From MGBC163016 sp910588905 (GTDB taxonomy: Bacteria > Actinomycetota > Coriobacteriia > Coriobacteriales > Eggerthellaceae): 64,000 nt of DNA. Both the position numbers and the translations under genes were made by a program. Of this stretch, positions 32,607 to 42,299 are shown in pieces (the stretch's first letter is position 1; every line of letters starts with the position of its first letter). The notes beneath the pieces are model-generated. The model was not told the DNA's origin. It was given only the letters and a program-made list of their open reading frames with translations, and ran no database searches. The stretch spans positions 1 to 64,000 of the forward strand of contig CAPGDO010000008.1 in NCBI GenBank assembly GCA_948616985.1, given 5' to 3'.

Positions 32607-35569
32607 TCCACCACATTGTCTGCTTTGCACCGATGCATGCCATAGGCTACTGACACGCCCATGGCCAGGACCGTCATAGCCACAGCCAGCCCCACATAGC
32701 CCCAAGGCAGGTTGAACATGAGCCCCTCCATCGACTGGCCGATCACCGCATAGAGCAGATAGGATATCCCTGCCGATATCACCAACCCTGGGATCAGGCC
32801 TGCGATGCCGAAGCTCATGCATTCGTCCATGATCATGCGACGGAACTGGCGGTTCGAAAGCCCGATGGATCGCATGACGGCGAATTCGCGACGACGCAGG
32901 ATGAGCGAATTGGTCACCGTATTGAACACGTTGGCCATGGCGATGAGCGCCAGGATGACCGTGAACAGCAAGCAGAACACATTCACGATGGTGGCGAGCA
33001 TCTGCGTGGTGTCCATCTCCGCGATGCGGTCATTGTAGGAACAGAACGCCATATCGTAAGGCACCTCATCATGGAAGTACGCCGTACCCCGCGTGTAGAG
33101 GTCTTCTGCCAACTGCTCATGATCGCCACCGGCCGCGTCGAACTGGCCTTCGAAGTAGGGAGCTTCCATCCCGAACCCTTGGGTAGCGGCCAATGACATG
33201 GGCATCACGAGCATCAATGACTCCCCTGCACTGCCCACCACAGTCGGAGGCTCATCGGCAAGGGCGCTTATCTCAAGACCGATGCTCACATATTCGATAT
33301 CCTCCATGGTAGGCTGTCGTTCGTAGACATCGTCATCTGCACGCGGAAATGAGGGAACGAAATCCCACGGCTCTCCATCGGTTGATGACCCTCCGCTTAC
33401 CGTCCCTCCTTCATAGATGCCCAGCAGCGCAGGATAGCGACCCTCATACACCGCTCCGCCGATGGCCTCCACCGTGCCGGTGTTCTGCAGAGTCGTGAGC
33501 AGCTGATAGGTGGAACCATCATTGCCATAGGCCTTGGAGACACCTACGGCCCGGGGATGGGCCTCATCGTGATAGATGCTCGGGTCACCACCAAGCTCAC
33601 GCACATAGGCATCGAAGGCGGCATCATCCACATATTCCACGCGCGCAATGGCTACGCAGTCACCGTCCTGCATAGGGCCACCCAAGCTATTCTCCGAAGC
33701 AGAGAAGGCGCTCCCCGCCATCTCCCGAGGCAAGACCATCGGAAGGCCGTCTGAGAGCGTCCACCCCTTCGGCTCGGCTTCTGGGGTCTCGCTGAGGTAG
33801 TCGTAAACCCCCTTGAATGCCTGGGCCTCCGAAGCGAACTGCTCATTGCGTACCTGCAGGAGCTCCTCAGCGGTGATCGGCTCGTCAAAGGGTTCCTCGT
33901 AGGAGGCTGCTTGCGTTGACATGAACTGCGCTGAAACGGATACATCACCTGCGGTGACATAACCACCTGTCACCGTGTTCACCAGCGAACCCAAGAACGT
34001 ATTGAGCGAACCTGCTGTCATGAGCAGAACGATCGCCAAGGCAAGGGATACCGCGGCTGTTCTGCCTTTCACCGCACCGCGCTTGCGATTCATCTTCGCC
34101 AACTTGCCGCCCACGCCGAACAGGCGTCCAGCGATACCGCTTGCACGCCAAAGCCTGCGTCCGTTGGTCGTCTTGGCCGCCAGCTTCTCCCCACGCTTCG
34201 ATACCCGAGAACCATGGGCGCTCTTGAGCGAATCCATGATGGTCATCGTACTTGCCCGCCGCGCAGGGATCCACACTGACAAGAACACCGTCATCAGCGT
34301 GAGCGCGACCGCGATGAGCACCACGACGGGACTGATGGCAAGCTTGAAGGGAACGACCCCATTGCCCGCTATCTGTGAGATGGCAGGGCCCAAGATGGCG
34401 AATGTGGCCGCACATCCGCCGATGCCGATGATGACACCCAGCGGGATGCCGATGATGGCAACGCACAACGCCTCCAGGATGACCGCCCGACGGAGCTGCT
34501 TGCGGGTAGCGCCCACCGATGAGAGCAACCCGAACTGGCTTGTCCGCTCAGCCACCGATATAGCGAAGGCGTTGAAGATGAGCGAGACGCAAGCCAGGAT
34601 GATCACCGCTGAGAGCACGATGATGAGCCCGTAGAACGTAGTCCAGAGCGATGTGTCGCTGCTGATGCCCATGAAGCGCAAGAGAGCGGAATGCAATTCG
34701 ATGTGATCATCTGGGAACAGTGCTTGGGCCTTCTCCTTGACTTCCTTGGAATCCTGCACATCATCCATCACGAGGAAGACATCAGCGTAGCTGGTATCCG
34801 CAGGAGCACCATAGGTGAGCGCCACCATCCCCGTGCCCGCATACAGCGCATAGCCCACGTGATCATAAAAGCCCACAACGGTATAGGTCTGCTCGTGCAG
34901 ATCAACGAGCTCCTCATTGAAGGTTGAGCCATCGACCTCCGCGTCCAGATATCCGATGGAGGAATTGAGCGGGGTGCCCGCTACGATATCAACCTCGTTG
35001 TCACCAACGGACTCTACCCCAAGCCTTACCTCGCCATGGGTCATGACCGAGGATTCTTCCCCTTCCACAGGCACGGCCACCCGCCGTCCTACGTTGAAGG
35101 TCAGCTCATCTCCAACGGCGAGCCCTTCTCTGGTCTTCCATCCCTCGAAGAGGAGTATCTCATGATCATCCTCAGGAAGCCTGCCCTCGCTTGCGTGAAT
35201 GCCAAGCACCGTTTCCATGTTCCCCTCACCTGAGAGGATCGTCTGATAGCGTCCAAGGCGGTCTTGCTGCTGAGGAGCGAGCTCGGCGAACCCCACATCA
35301 TGCAAGACCGAGGTGTCCGTGATAGTGGGATCGCCTTGGGCGGTCGCAAGGTCAGCAGCAAACGTGTCGCTATCCTCAGAGGCTACCTTCGCCATCCATG
35401 TACCGCTGGTTGCCGCTTCCGTGCGATAGAGGAAATCCGTAAGCGAGGTATAGGTGGTCATCACCGCCATGAGGAGCGCCGCCGCAAGGGCGACCCCGAT
35501 GATGGTCACGAATGTGCGCACGCGGTTCGCACGCAGGGATTTGATCGTGAAGTTCGTCGTGGCATTCAT
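32582..35569 (-). CDS. FtsX-type ABC transporter permease
   Basis: A 995-aa protein with the layout of large MacB/FtsX permeases. It has an N-terminal helix (residues ~20-40), an extracytoplasmic domain, and three helices near 320-425 with an FtsX core (SVAERTSQFGLLSSVGATRKQLRR). After a second helix and a larger extracytoplasmic domain come three C-terminal helices with a second core (LRRREFAVMRSIGLSNRQFRRMI). It overlaps the ATPase gene by 4 nt. With the two-component genes upstream it forms a BceRS-AB-like module, probably for envelope-stress or antimicrobial-peptide defence. Confidence 0.9.
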   Translation of the reverse strand: MNATTNFTIKSLRANRVRTFVTIIGVALAAALLMAVMTTYTSLTDFLYRTEAATSGTWMAKVASEDSDTFAADLATAQGDPTITDTSVLHDVGFAELAPQQQDRLGRYQTILSGEGNMETVLGIHASEGRLPEDDHEILLFEGWKTREGLAVGDELTFNVGRRVAVPVEGEESSVMTHGEVRLGVESVGDNEVDIVAGTPLNSSIGYLDAEVDGSTFNEELVDLHEQTYTVVGFYDHVGYALYAGTGMVALTYGAPADTSYADVFLVMDDVQDSKEVKEKAQALFPDDHIELHSALLRFMGISSDTSLWTTFYGLIIVLSAVIILACVSLIFNAFAISVAERTSQFGLLSSVGATRKQLRRAVILEALCVAIIGIPLGVIIGIGGCAATFAILGPAISQIAGNGVVPFKLAISPVVVLIAVALTLMTVFLSVWIPARRASTMTIMDSLKSAHGSRVSKRGEKLAAKTTNGRRLWRASGIAGRLFGVGGKLAKMNRKRGAVKGRTAAVSLALAIVLLMTAGSLNTFLGSLVNTVTGGYVTAGDVSVSAQFMSTQAASYEEPFDEPITAEELLQVRNEQFASEAQAFKGVYDYLSETPEAEPKGWTLSDGLPMVLPREMAGSAFSASENSLGGPMQDGDCVAIARVEYVDDAAFDAYVRELGGDPSIYHDEAHPRAVGVSKAYGNDGSTYQLLTTLQNTGTVEAIGGAVYEGRYPALLGIYEGGTVSGGSSTDGEPWDFVPSFPRADDDVYERQPTMEDIEYVSIGLEISALADEPPTVVGSAGESLMLVMPMSLAATQGFGMEAPYFEGQFDAAGGDHEQLAEDLYTRGTAYFHDEVPYDMAFCSYNDRIAEMDTTQMLATIVNVFCLLFTVILALIAMANVFNTVTNSLILRRREFAVMRSIGLSNRQFRRMIMDECMSFGIAGLIPGLVISAGISYLLYAVIGQSMEGLMFNLPWGYVGLAVAMTVLAMGVSVAYGMHRCKADNVVEALRSDAI

Positions 35570-36249
35570 CGACGGATCCTCTCGTCCCGTACGACGCGTC
35601 CGTCTTCGATGGCGATGATCCTGTCGGCCGCCAGAGCGATCTCCTCATCGTGGGTGATCACGATCATCGTCTGTCCGAGCTCTTTGTTGGAATCACGGAG
35701 CAGTTGCATGATCTGGCAGCTGTTATGCGTATCCAGGTTGCCCGTTGGCTCGTCAGCCAGCACGACCGCGGGTGCGTTCATGAGCGCACGGCCGATGGCC
35801 ACCCGTTGTTGCTGGCCGCCGGAAAGCTGACGTGGCAGGTGCCCCTCCCGGCCGCGAAGGGCAAGGCGGTCAAGGAGCGCATCGAGCCGGTCTGTGTTGA
35901 TCGTGCGCCCATCCAGTGCCACAGGAAGCGTCATGTTCTCCACCACGTTGAGCACGGGAACCAGGTTGTAGAACTGATAGACCAGCCCCACCTCACGACG
36001 GCGGAACACCGCAAGCTCTTCATCAGAGCGCGAATAGACATCCACCCCGTTGAGGAGCACATTGCCTGACGTAGGCCGGTCCACCCCGCCGATCAGATGC
36101 AGCAACGTTGACTTGCCCGAACCCGACGATCCGATGATGGCAACGAACTCGCCTTCTTCGATGCAGAACGAGACGTCATCCAGCGCCCGCGTGGCCGTCT
36201 CTCCCTCACCGTATATCTTCGTCAGGTGGCTTACGCTCAAGATCTCCAT
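35566..36249 (-). CDS. ABC transporter ATP-binding protein (MacB/LolD-like)
   Basis: The 227-aa ATPase has Walker A GSSGSGKST, the signature LSGGQQQRV, Walker B VVLADEPTGNLD and the switch His in VITHDE. GLVYQFYNLVPVLNVVEN marks the LolD/MacB/BceA branch. AAAGGGCAGG precedes the ATG at 36249. It is coupled to the permease by an ATGA overlap. Confidence 0.93.
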   Translation of the reverse strand: MEILSVSHLTKIYGEGETATRALDDVSFCIEEGEFVAIIGSSGSGKSTLLHLIGGVDRPTSGNVLLNGVDVYSRSDEELAVFRRREVGLVYQFYNLVPVLNVVENMTLPVALDGRTINTDRLDALLDRLALRGREGHLPRQLSGGQQQRVAIGRALMNAPAVVLADEPTGNLDTHNSCQIMQLLRDSNKELGQTMIVITHDEEIALAADRIIAIEDGRVVRDERIRR

Positions 36250-36362
36250 GACCTGCCCTTTCCCCATTCAGTCCAGCACTGGATACCAGAATGGGACATC
36301 CATCTCACCTGCCCCTAACGCATGGATTACATAACCGTAATGAAGAGCACCCCCTTCGCCAT

Positions 36363-36430
36363 GGCTTTCGTGCCTTGGGCCACAGGCTTCACGCCTTGAG
36401 CCACGGGCTTCGTGCTTCACACCACGAGCT
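36363..36430. repeat. Three imperfect 21-22-bp tandem repeats
   Basis: Units starting at 36363, 36385 and 36406 share the core GGCTTCrYGCCTTGrGCCAC. The array covers the last codons of the histidine kinase gene and the spacer before the ATPase gene, and could extend or change the kinase C-terminus by copy-number variation. Confidence 0.7.
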
Positions 36431-37418
36431 TCGGGAATGCGATGGCGAACCGTGCGCCTGCTTCTGGGTCATTCGCCACGCGGATCGTACCGCCCTGAGC
36501 GGAGATGAGCGCTTGGGCCAAAGAGAGCCCGATCCCGAACCCACCCGCCTCAGCTGCCTTCTCGTCTTCGCGCCCGCGATAGAACCGATCGAATACATGG
36601 GGCAGATCCGTGGAGGAGATGCCTGGACCGGTATCCGCTATCTCGATGGTGGTGGCTAGGACATCCTCGCGCGCAGACACCGTGATCATCCCGCCGGGAG
36701 GGGTATGCTCCATGCAATTCTTCACGATGTTCTCCAGCGCCTCTGCCGTCCAAAGCGCATCGCCCGCGAAGGAGGCCTCCTCTTCAAGGTTGGCGTGCAA
36801 CGTGATGTCATGGAGATCTAGAGCCAGCTCAAGGGGAGCAAGGGCGCGTTTCACCACGTCTGCGCAAAGGACCTGCTTGCGCTCAACATGGATAGCCCCT
36901 GCATCGATCTTCGCCATCTTGAGCAGCGTCGTCACCAGCCAAGAGACCCGCTCTATCATCCCCTCCAGCTTGCGCACCATCCGCTTGCGCTCCTGGGGAT
37001 CCTCGGCCCGCTCCACTGATGGGAGCATGAGCGTGATGGCCGTGAGCGGCGTGCGGATCTGATGCGACACGTCCGCCAGCGTATCGGCCAGCCCATTGCG
37101 CTCGGCTGCAAGCTGTTCGCTCGTGCGGGTGAGCCGTGCGACCATCTTCTCCAGCTCATTGGAGAGGATGGCAACATCGCCCTCATGGCTATTGGAGAAG
37201 CTGATGCGGCGACCGTTATGGAGCACTTCATCTATCTCTGCTGCAAGGCGCTTGATCTGGGCGTGACGGTAGAGCGATACAGCCAAGAAGAGCCCGAGAG
37301 AGCCTGCGCCGACAATGACCACCCACGCTTTCGCTTCGGCAGGAGCAGTCCAGGCTACGAACGCTGTGAGCAGGACGAAGAGAGCCGATTGTTTGACCAA
37401 CGTAGCCGAAGAGCCCAT
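36417..37418 (-). CDS. Sensor histidine kinase
   Basis: The 333-aa kinase has two close N-terminal helices (about 8-28 and 31-50) and almost no extracytoplasmic part, as in intramembrane-sensing kinases. A HAMP-like linker follows, then HisKA with ADVSHQIRTPLTAITLM (phospho-His in SHQIRTP), HATPase N box (IVKNCMEHTPPGG), DTGPGIS and GFGIGLSLA. It lies 1 nt downstream of the response regulator gene. The linked ABC transporter suggests that transporter flux or the drug itself is sensed. Confidence 0.92.
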   Translation of the reverse strand: MGSSATLVKQSALFVLLTAFVAWTAPAEAKAWVVIVGAGSLGLFLAVSLYRHAQIKRLAAEIDEVLHNGRRISFSNSHEGDVAILSNELEKMVARLTRTSEQLAAERNGLADTLADVSHQIRTPLTAITLMLPSVERAEDPQERKRMVRKLEGMIERVSWLVTTLLKMAKIDAGAIHVERKQVLCADVVKRALAPLELALDLHDITLHANLEEEASFAGDALWTAEALENIVKNCMEHTPPGGMITVSAREDVLATTIEIADTGPGISSTDLPHVFDRFYRGREDEKAAEAGGFGIGLSLAQALISAQGGTIRVANDPEAGARFAIAFPKLVV

Positions 37419-37419
37419 G

Positions 37420-38091
37420 CTATTCGCTCACCTTGTAACCAAGGCCGCGCACCGTGATGAGGAGCTCGGGGGCAGAGGGGTCATCTTCCACCTTCTCCCG
37501 CAACCGCTTGACATAGACATTGAGCGCATTGTCTGAGACATATTCGCCCGCTGTATCCCAGATAGCATCCCGAAGGAGCTCCCGGGTGACGAGCTTGCCC
37601 TTATGGCGCAAAAAATAGAGGAGCAGCCGGTATTCCAGGGCCGAGAGGTAAAGCTCCTTGCCCGCTTTCGTCACCAACCCCGAAGAAGGATCCACCTTCA
37701 CATCCCCTGCCATCAAGATGCTCTCAGCGGGAGCATTCCGCCGCAATGCGCTTCGGATGCGCGAGACCAGCTCTCGGGCACGGAAGGGCTTGGCGATGTA
37801 ATCAACGGCGCCCATATCAAGACCTGCCACGGTGGAATACTCATCATCTGAAGCCGTGAGGAAGATCACGGGCATATCGGGCGCAGCCTCCCGCGCAGCG
37901 GCGCACACGGCAAAGCCATTCCCTTGGGAGAGCGTGATATCCAGAAGCGCGATGTCGAAGGCCTGCTCTGCCAGAGCCGCGCAGGCTGCATCTTGGGTAG
38001 AGCAAGCGCGAACGGCGAAGCCTTCGCTTTCGAGCAGATCGGTGAGCGCGCTCACGATGGAGGCATCGTCTTCGACCAAGAGGATGTGCAT
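37420..38091 (-). CDS. OmpR-family response regulator
   Basis: A 223-aa regulator: receiver domain (LLVEDDASIV, phospho-Asp in ALLDITLSQGNG, FLTASDDE, YIAKPFRARELVSRI) and a winged-helix effector (LSALEYRLLLYFLRHKGKLVTRELLRDAIWD, VKRLREKVE). It is first in the unit regulator-kinase-ATPase-permease and should activate the transporter genes downstream. Confidence 0.93.
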   Translation of the reverse strand: MHILLVEDDASIVSALTDLLESEGFAVRACSTQDAACAALAEQAFDIALLDITLSQGNGFAVCAAAREAAPDMPVIFLTASDDEYSTVAGLDMGAVDYIAKPFRARELVSRIRSALRRNAPAESILMAGDVKVDPSSGLVTKAGKELYLSALEYRLLLYFLRHKGKLVTRELLRDAIWDTAGEYVSDNALNVYVKRLREKVEDDPSAPELLITVRGLGYKVSE

Positions 38092-38172
38092 GGCACTCCT
38101 TCCTAACGTGGATATGCGAGGGGCGGCAGCCCTGGAACTAGCGGGGCACGCCGGACATTCGTTGCGCTCAGC

Positions 38173-38895
38173 CTAGCCGTCAGTGGCGCTCGCCGGGCCG
38201 TTGAGATCTATGGGATCACCGCCGTAGGTAGGAGGAGCCTGGAAGAGGACCATAAGCACGTCCTTCGACCGAGCCGGAGCTTCTCTCAGATCCCAGATCA
38301 GCTGCTCTTTGAAAGTGTGGAAATCTGCCGGAACCCCCGTTGCCTCCAACCCTAAGCCAACAGCGTCATAGAGAGCGCGGTAGAGATGATAGGTCTGCGT
38401 GGAGACGATGATGCGCTCAGCCCCGAAGACGTTCTTCGCTCGATGCATGCTCTCATAGGTGGAGAACCCCGCATGATCGCAGAAGATGTCGTCTTCGGGC
38501 ACGCCCTGCTTCATGGCATACTGCTTCATCCCATTGACCTCGTCGTAGCTGGTGGTGCCATGGTCACCGCTCATGATGATCTTCGGGGCAGCTCCAGCCC
38601 GGTACAGGGCTATGGCGTTATCAAGCCGGTCCCTCAGGATGTCCGAAGGCCTGCCGTCTGGGTAGACCAATGCGCCGAGGACCAAGATGGCATCAGCATC
38701 TTGACCAGCAGCTTCTTCTGCCGTGATGATGCGCTCGGAGGTCGTACCGATGACGATGGCGTTCGTGATGCCCAAGAACGCGCACCCAAACAGGATGCAC
38801 CCGATCAGCCCGAATGTCACGCCACGGAAGACCCTGCTTCGCCGCCAGAGCGACGGGCGCTTCTTGCTCTGTTCGTCCATAGTCATAGGCTCCAT
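38173..38895 (-). CDS. YdcF/SanA-like DUF218 membrane protein
   Basis: The 240-aa protein has one N-terminal helix (about residues 25-45) and a DUF218 domain: DADAILVLGALVYPDGRPSDILRDRLDNAIALYRAG, IIMSGDHG, EVNGMKQYAMKQGVPEDDI, STYESMHRAKNVF, IIVSTQTYHLYRA. SanA-type proteins influence envelope permeability; the reaction is undefined. The start at 38895 avoids overlap with the nuclease gene, although an in-frame ATG at 38934 exists. Confidence 0.8.
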   Translation of the reverse strand: MEPMTMDEQSKKRPSLWRRSRVFRGVTFGLIGCILFGCAFLGITNAIVIGTTSERIITAEEAAGQDADAILVLGALVYPDGRPSDILRDRLDNAIALYRAGAAPKIIMSGDHGTTSYDEVNGMKQYAMKQGVPEDDIFCDHAGFSTYESMHRAKNVFGAERIIVSTQTYHLYRALYDAVGLGLEATGVPADFHTFKEQLIWDLREAPARSKDVLMVLFQAPPTYGGDPIDLNGPASATDG

Positions 38896-38905
38896 GATAC
38901 CAAGG

Positions 38906-39832
38906 TCAGGGCTTGCATGTCCCGCACGGCGCATAGCCGTCCTGCAAGAGCTCTTCGCGAGACCCCGCGAACGACTCCTTGTTCTGGTCCTTCATCGTCT
39001 GCACCGCATCACATGCTGGGTCATGGAACTTCTTGGTTCGAGTGTTCAGCACGTATTCGCCCGCGGTATCCGGCAACGTCGGCGTGGCTGCCTCCAACCA
39101 GCTCTCCCCTGTTGCGTGATCGATGACCACGCCTGGCTGCACATTCCAGAAGAATAGGTTGAAGCAGATAGCCTCACCGCCATCCTCGATGGACTGGGCT
39201 TCATACTGCACACCCGTGGCGAGAGCATTGCTGCCCTCATAGACAGGTGTGACCCGCAGGAGCACGTGCTTTCCCGTGTTGCGGATATGGGCCAAGATCC
39301 GCTCCTCGTAGGGCTGCATCACCGTTTGATTCATATAGGTGGTGCCCGTGATGAGATTACGCGGATCGTCATTCTTCCCACTCAAGGACCAAGCGATGAG
39401 GTGGCTGCGGTTATACAGGCTGCCCCCGCTCACGCAGTCGTACTGCTTCTGGCACCAGCCGGAAGGGTGCACGTCACGCAAAGACGTGCGCTTCTCTTGG
39501 CTGCCGGGCCTCGTCTCGTCGCTCACCAAAGCGATCGCCTGGGTCGTACGACCAAGCTCGTCAAGAGGCCCATAGGATTCCCGCGGTGTCAGCGTGAGCT
39601 CTTCGGCCGTGAAGTCCGGAACGCCACCGTTGATCTCAAGGAACGGCTCTCCCGTATAGGCCTGGATGGAGAGCTCTGATGCGTCAACAGCCGATGGCTC
39701 CTGGACCGAAGGGCTCGGCTGGATGGAAGCAGGAGGAGATGCTTCGGCTGCGCAACCAGTGAGGCTGAGCACCAGCACGAGCGCACTCAGCAGCGCAGCT
39801 AGCTTGATATGCGCACCTCTTCCCTTCGCCAT
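38906..39832 (-). CDS. Secreted DNA/RNA non-specific endonuclease lipoprotein
   Basis: A 308-aa protein with a lipoprotein signal (LVLSLTGC) and a Ser/Pro linker. It has an EndA-type beta-beta-alpha-metal nuclease domain with NRSHLIAWSLSG (catalytic His) and DPRNLITGTTYMN. The last ~50 residues (YVLNTRTKKFHDPACDAV...YAPCGTC) resemble an Ada-like metal-binding module often fused to such nucleases. The protein would degrade extracellular DNA at the membrane surface for nutrition or uptake. Confidence 0.87.
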   Translation of the reverse strand: MAKGRGAHIKLAALLSALVLVLSLTGCAAEASPPASIQPSPSVQEPSAVDASELSIQAYTGEPFLEINGGVPDFTAEELTLTPRESYGPLDELGRTTQAIALVSDETRPGSQEKRTSLRDVHPSGWCQKQYDCVSGGSLYNRSHLIAWSLSGKNDDPRNLITGTTYMNQTVMQPYEERILAHIRNTGKHVLLRVTPVYEGSNALATGVQYEAQSIEDGGEAICFNLFFWNVQPGVVIDHATGESWLEAATPTLPDTAGEYVLNTRTKKFHDPACDAVQTMKDQNKESFAGSREELLQDGYAPCGTCKP

Positions 39833-39908
39833 GATGCCAGCATGACAGGGGCGCGCGAACGTGTCAAATCAGACGTAGAGCTAGAGCAGAGCCAACTATC
39901 GGTCAAGA

Positions 39909-41207
39909 TCACGGGCAAGACGGCACAAATGACCGTTCCATAGCGTGAATCGTCTGCTCATTCAGCTCCCTCAATTCAGGTATCAAGCGATCTGCAAGGT
40001 CTTTCCCGTCCTTGAAGGAGCGAGCTTCCTCTTCTAACACGGAAAGCGAATGCAGGATCGCTTCGGCGAGGTTGAGAAGCAGATCGACTATCCGACCGTC
40101 ATCAAAGCCGACAACCTCCGCCAGACGCTGGACATGATGCCGCCTCAGCATCCTGATGCGATTCTCACCCCCTATGCTCATAGCGCACCGCAGTACATGG
40201 TGACGCCGGTCGTAGTCGTATGGAAGCCCCGAGGCAACGTCATAAAGCGGAGACAGGATCGGGCCCGACGGGTCATGCAGCAACACTGAGAAGTTCTTCG
40301 CATGCGCGTCAGGTGCACCCACGAGATAGTTGAAGAAAAGCTGCGCCACGAAGGCAGCTTTGTTTTCTCGCGCATTCGGATGCTTGTCCAACAGAAGAAC
40401 AACGTCGCGCACAGAAGGACCACCGTCGCTTGGATACTTCTTGTCGGGAAAGACAGACAGCGCTTGGCAGAGGTCCTCTTGGTGCAGGCGCATCACTTCG
40501 CTGGAACCCAGAACGAGCCTGTCATAGCGCTTGACCACAATGGCTGGTTCATCGTTGAATAGAACATAGGAGCTTTCCGATGCGGGCAGACCGCAAAGGC
40601 TTGCCAAACGGAGGCACAGATGCTCATTCAGAGCCTGGCAGGCAAGAGAGGGGATGCCGGGTTTGATGATGTGGGTGGTTGCCGCTGACCCTTCGCATTC
40701 GAACCATGCATCATCGAACTGCGCGAGTGCGATCTTCGACTGCTGGCCCCCAAGAGACCAATGCTCGGTGCGGAGTTGCCAAAGCGCCGAGGTATCCAGT
40801 CGAATCGCTCTGAGCCTGGAGGCGATGTCATCTGTGCTGGTCTTATGGTAACGCGAGATAGTCTCCCTTGTATCGACAGGTCGCTCGCGCGTAAGGACCT
40901 GCACGGCTCCTGCGCAATCGGAGCCGATGTGCCCCAGAAGCGCGAACGGGTTGTTGCCTGATACGCCGAACTCATCACCTAACCGGCGCCTCAGCCCCCT
41001 ATCCTCGGGCAGAAGCCCGAACAAGAATGGCCGCACCACTTTGTCGCCATACGTCACGTTGGCTACCGGCATGCTGAGCGAGAGCGGGATGCCGTCGTAA
41101 GAGGGTTCGTAGGAGAAATCGAGGGCTCCGTTCTCATCCTCCATGACCCAGCCAACAGAAACGCCATTGATGAGGACGAGCAGCTCTCGTATGACGCGCG
41201 CGCTCAT
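39909..41207 (-). CDS. HipA-family serine/threonine kinase toxin
   Basis: The 432-aa protein shows the HipA N-terminal domain (FGLLPEDRGLRRRLGDEFGVSGNNPFALLGHIGSDCAGAVQ), the phosphate-binding loop SLGGQQSKIAL, the catalytic GAPDAHAKNFS (Asp, Asn) and the metal site LSPLYDVASG. HipA-type toxins phosphorylate a translation factor such as glutamyl-tRNA synthetase. The gene starts inside the last codon of the antitoxin gene, the usual antitoxin-first order. Confidence 0.9.
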   Translation of the reverse strand: MSARVIRELLVLINGVSVGWVMEDENGALDFSYEPSYDGIPLSLSMPVANVTYGDKVVRPFLFGLLPEDRGLRRRLGDEFGVSGNNPFALLGHIGSDCAGAVQVLTRERPVDTRETISRYHKTSTDDIASRLRAIRLDTSALWQLRTEHWSLGGQQSKIALAQFDDAWFECEGSAATTHIIKPGIPSLACQALNEHLCLRLASLCGLPASESSYVLFNDEPAIVVKRYDRLVLGSSEVMRLHQEDLCQALSVFPDKKYPSDGGPSVRDVVLLLDKHPNARENKAAFVAQLFFNYLVGAPDAHAKNFSVLLHDPSGPILSPLYDVASGLPYDYDRRHHVLRCAMSIGGENRIRMLRRHHVQRLAEVVGFDDGRIVDLLLNLAEAILHSLSVLEEEARSFKDGKDLADRLIPELRELNEQTIHAMERSFVPSCP

Positions 41208-41713
41208 GAGCGCTCCTCGTGAACTTCGAGAACGCCTTTCTCAGGCGCAGCATCCCTACGAGGAGAGAACAGAGGAGATGTGTCCAGCAGGCTTATGTTC
41301 GCTTGGCTGGCGTCCAATGCAGAGGCAACGGTTTCGCCAAGCGATCTAGCTACCACCGATGCCGACATCTGCTTCGAAGATGCTCCCGCCCCATGCGCAG
41401 GTGATCCATATAGATCACCCAATGCCACGGCAACCGCGCTCAGAGGCTGATTCGTTCCTGAACAGGCTGCTTCATACGCGGAAGGATCATCTTCTTCAGC
41501 CGTGTCGTCCAACATCATGCGGATATTCAAGGACGAAAGCACTGCGAACAGCTTATCAGGATACACTGCAGCGGACGCACCCTTCTCCAATCTGTTGACA
41601 AAGCCTCTGGATACCCCCGCCGAATCCGCCAGCTGTTGCTGGGTCAGCCCTTTGCGCTTACGCGCTTCCTGGATCGTTGCGCCTATCTGTCGAGGCGTGT
41701 GTATCTCCTTCAT
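41204..41713 (-). CDS. HipB-like XRE antitoxin
   Basis: A 169-aa protein with an XRE helix-turn-helix in residues 8-65 (IGATIQEARKRKGLTQQQLADSAGVSRGFVNRLEKG). It has an unusually long, low-complexity Ala/Ser-rich tail of about 100 residues; HipB of E. coli is about 88 aa. The 4-nt overlap with the hipA-like gene couples translation. Three direct repeats upstream are likely its operators. Confidence 0.88.
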   Translation of the reverse strand: MKEIHTPRQIGATIQEARKRKGLTQQQLADSAGVSRGFVNRLEKGASAAVYPDKLFAVLSSLNIRMMLDDTAEEDDPSAYEAACSGTNQPLSAVAVALGDLYGSPAHGAGASSKQMSASVVARSLGETVASALDASQANISLLDTSPLFSPRRDAAPEKGVLEVHEERS

Positions 41714-41749
41714 GGTGCTCCTTGCCAGCGACGGCCCTGTCGATGCACC

Positions 41750-41815
41750 AATACTAATACATTAGTATAATGTGTCAATACTGGTACATATCTTAATGCT
41801 CTAATACTGGCACAT
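41750..41815. promoter_or_regulatory. HipB operator array: three 13-bp direct repeats
   Basis: AATACTAATACAT (41750-41762), AATACTGGTACAT (41777-41789) and AATACTGGCACAT (41803-41815) recur at 26-27-bp steps upstream of the antitoxin gene. The first lies in a perfect dyad ATACTAAT-ac-ATTAGTAT (41751-41768). TTGACA on the minus strand (41773-41778) is a likely -35 box. The pattern fits cooperative autorepression by a HipBA complex. Confidence 0.65.
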
Positions 41816-41883
41816 CTCTATCATGTACCGCACGCGAATGACGCACAAAACGATCTCATTCCAATGCAGTACCGAAAGATTCC

Positions 41884-42234
41884 CTAGAGCGGCCGCGTAG
41901 TGGGCGCTTCGCCGTTATCTAACATGAAGCGGATGCGCTCTTCCAGCTTGGCTGCTGGGACGATGCAATCGAACAAGGGGGACTTCATCCTATCTTGCAC
42001 CCAGACCACATAGGGAAGCGCTGCTACGGCGAACTTGATGCGCAGGGCCTTCTGCTCATCTATGTTCACGATGCAGCACTTCACCTGCCCCTCCAGCTGT
42101 TCAGACAACCCTTCCAGCACCGGAGCCATCTCATCACAGAAGGTGCACCATCCGCTGGTGAATAGGATGACACAGGGGATATCCGAGGCTGCAACCTCTT
42201 GCTCGAACGTCTCGTCAGTGATCTCGTGCAACAT
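41884..42234 (-). CDS. Thioredoxin-family protein
   Basis: The 116-aa protein has a thioredoxin fold with active site SGWCTFCDEMAP (CTFC instead of CGPC) and cis-proline in AALPYVVWVQD. AAGGAG precedes the ATG. It is cytoplasmic (no signal), so a general disulfide reductase or a partner of a peroxidase or reductase is likely. Confidence 0.88.
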   Translation of the reverse strand: MLHEITDETFEQEVAASDIPCVILFTSGWCTFCDEMAPVLEGLSEQLEGQVKCCIVNIDEQKALRIKFAVAALPYVVWVQDRMKSPLFDCIVPAAKLEERIRFMLDNGEAPTTRPL

Positions 42235-42299
42235 AGTGGCTCCTTATCCTAGATCCCTTGCGGGACCGATGGCATTTCCAGACAGGGTAGCAGCTGCGC

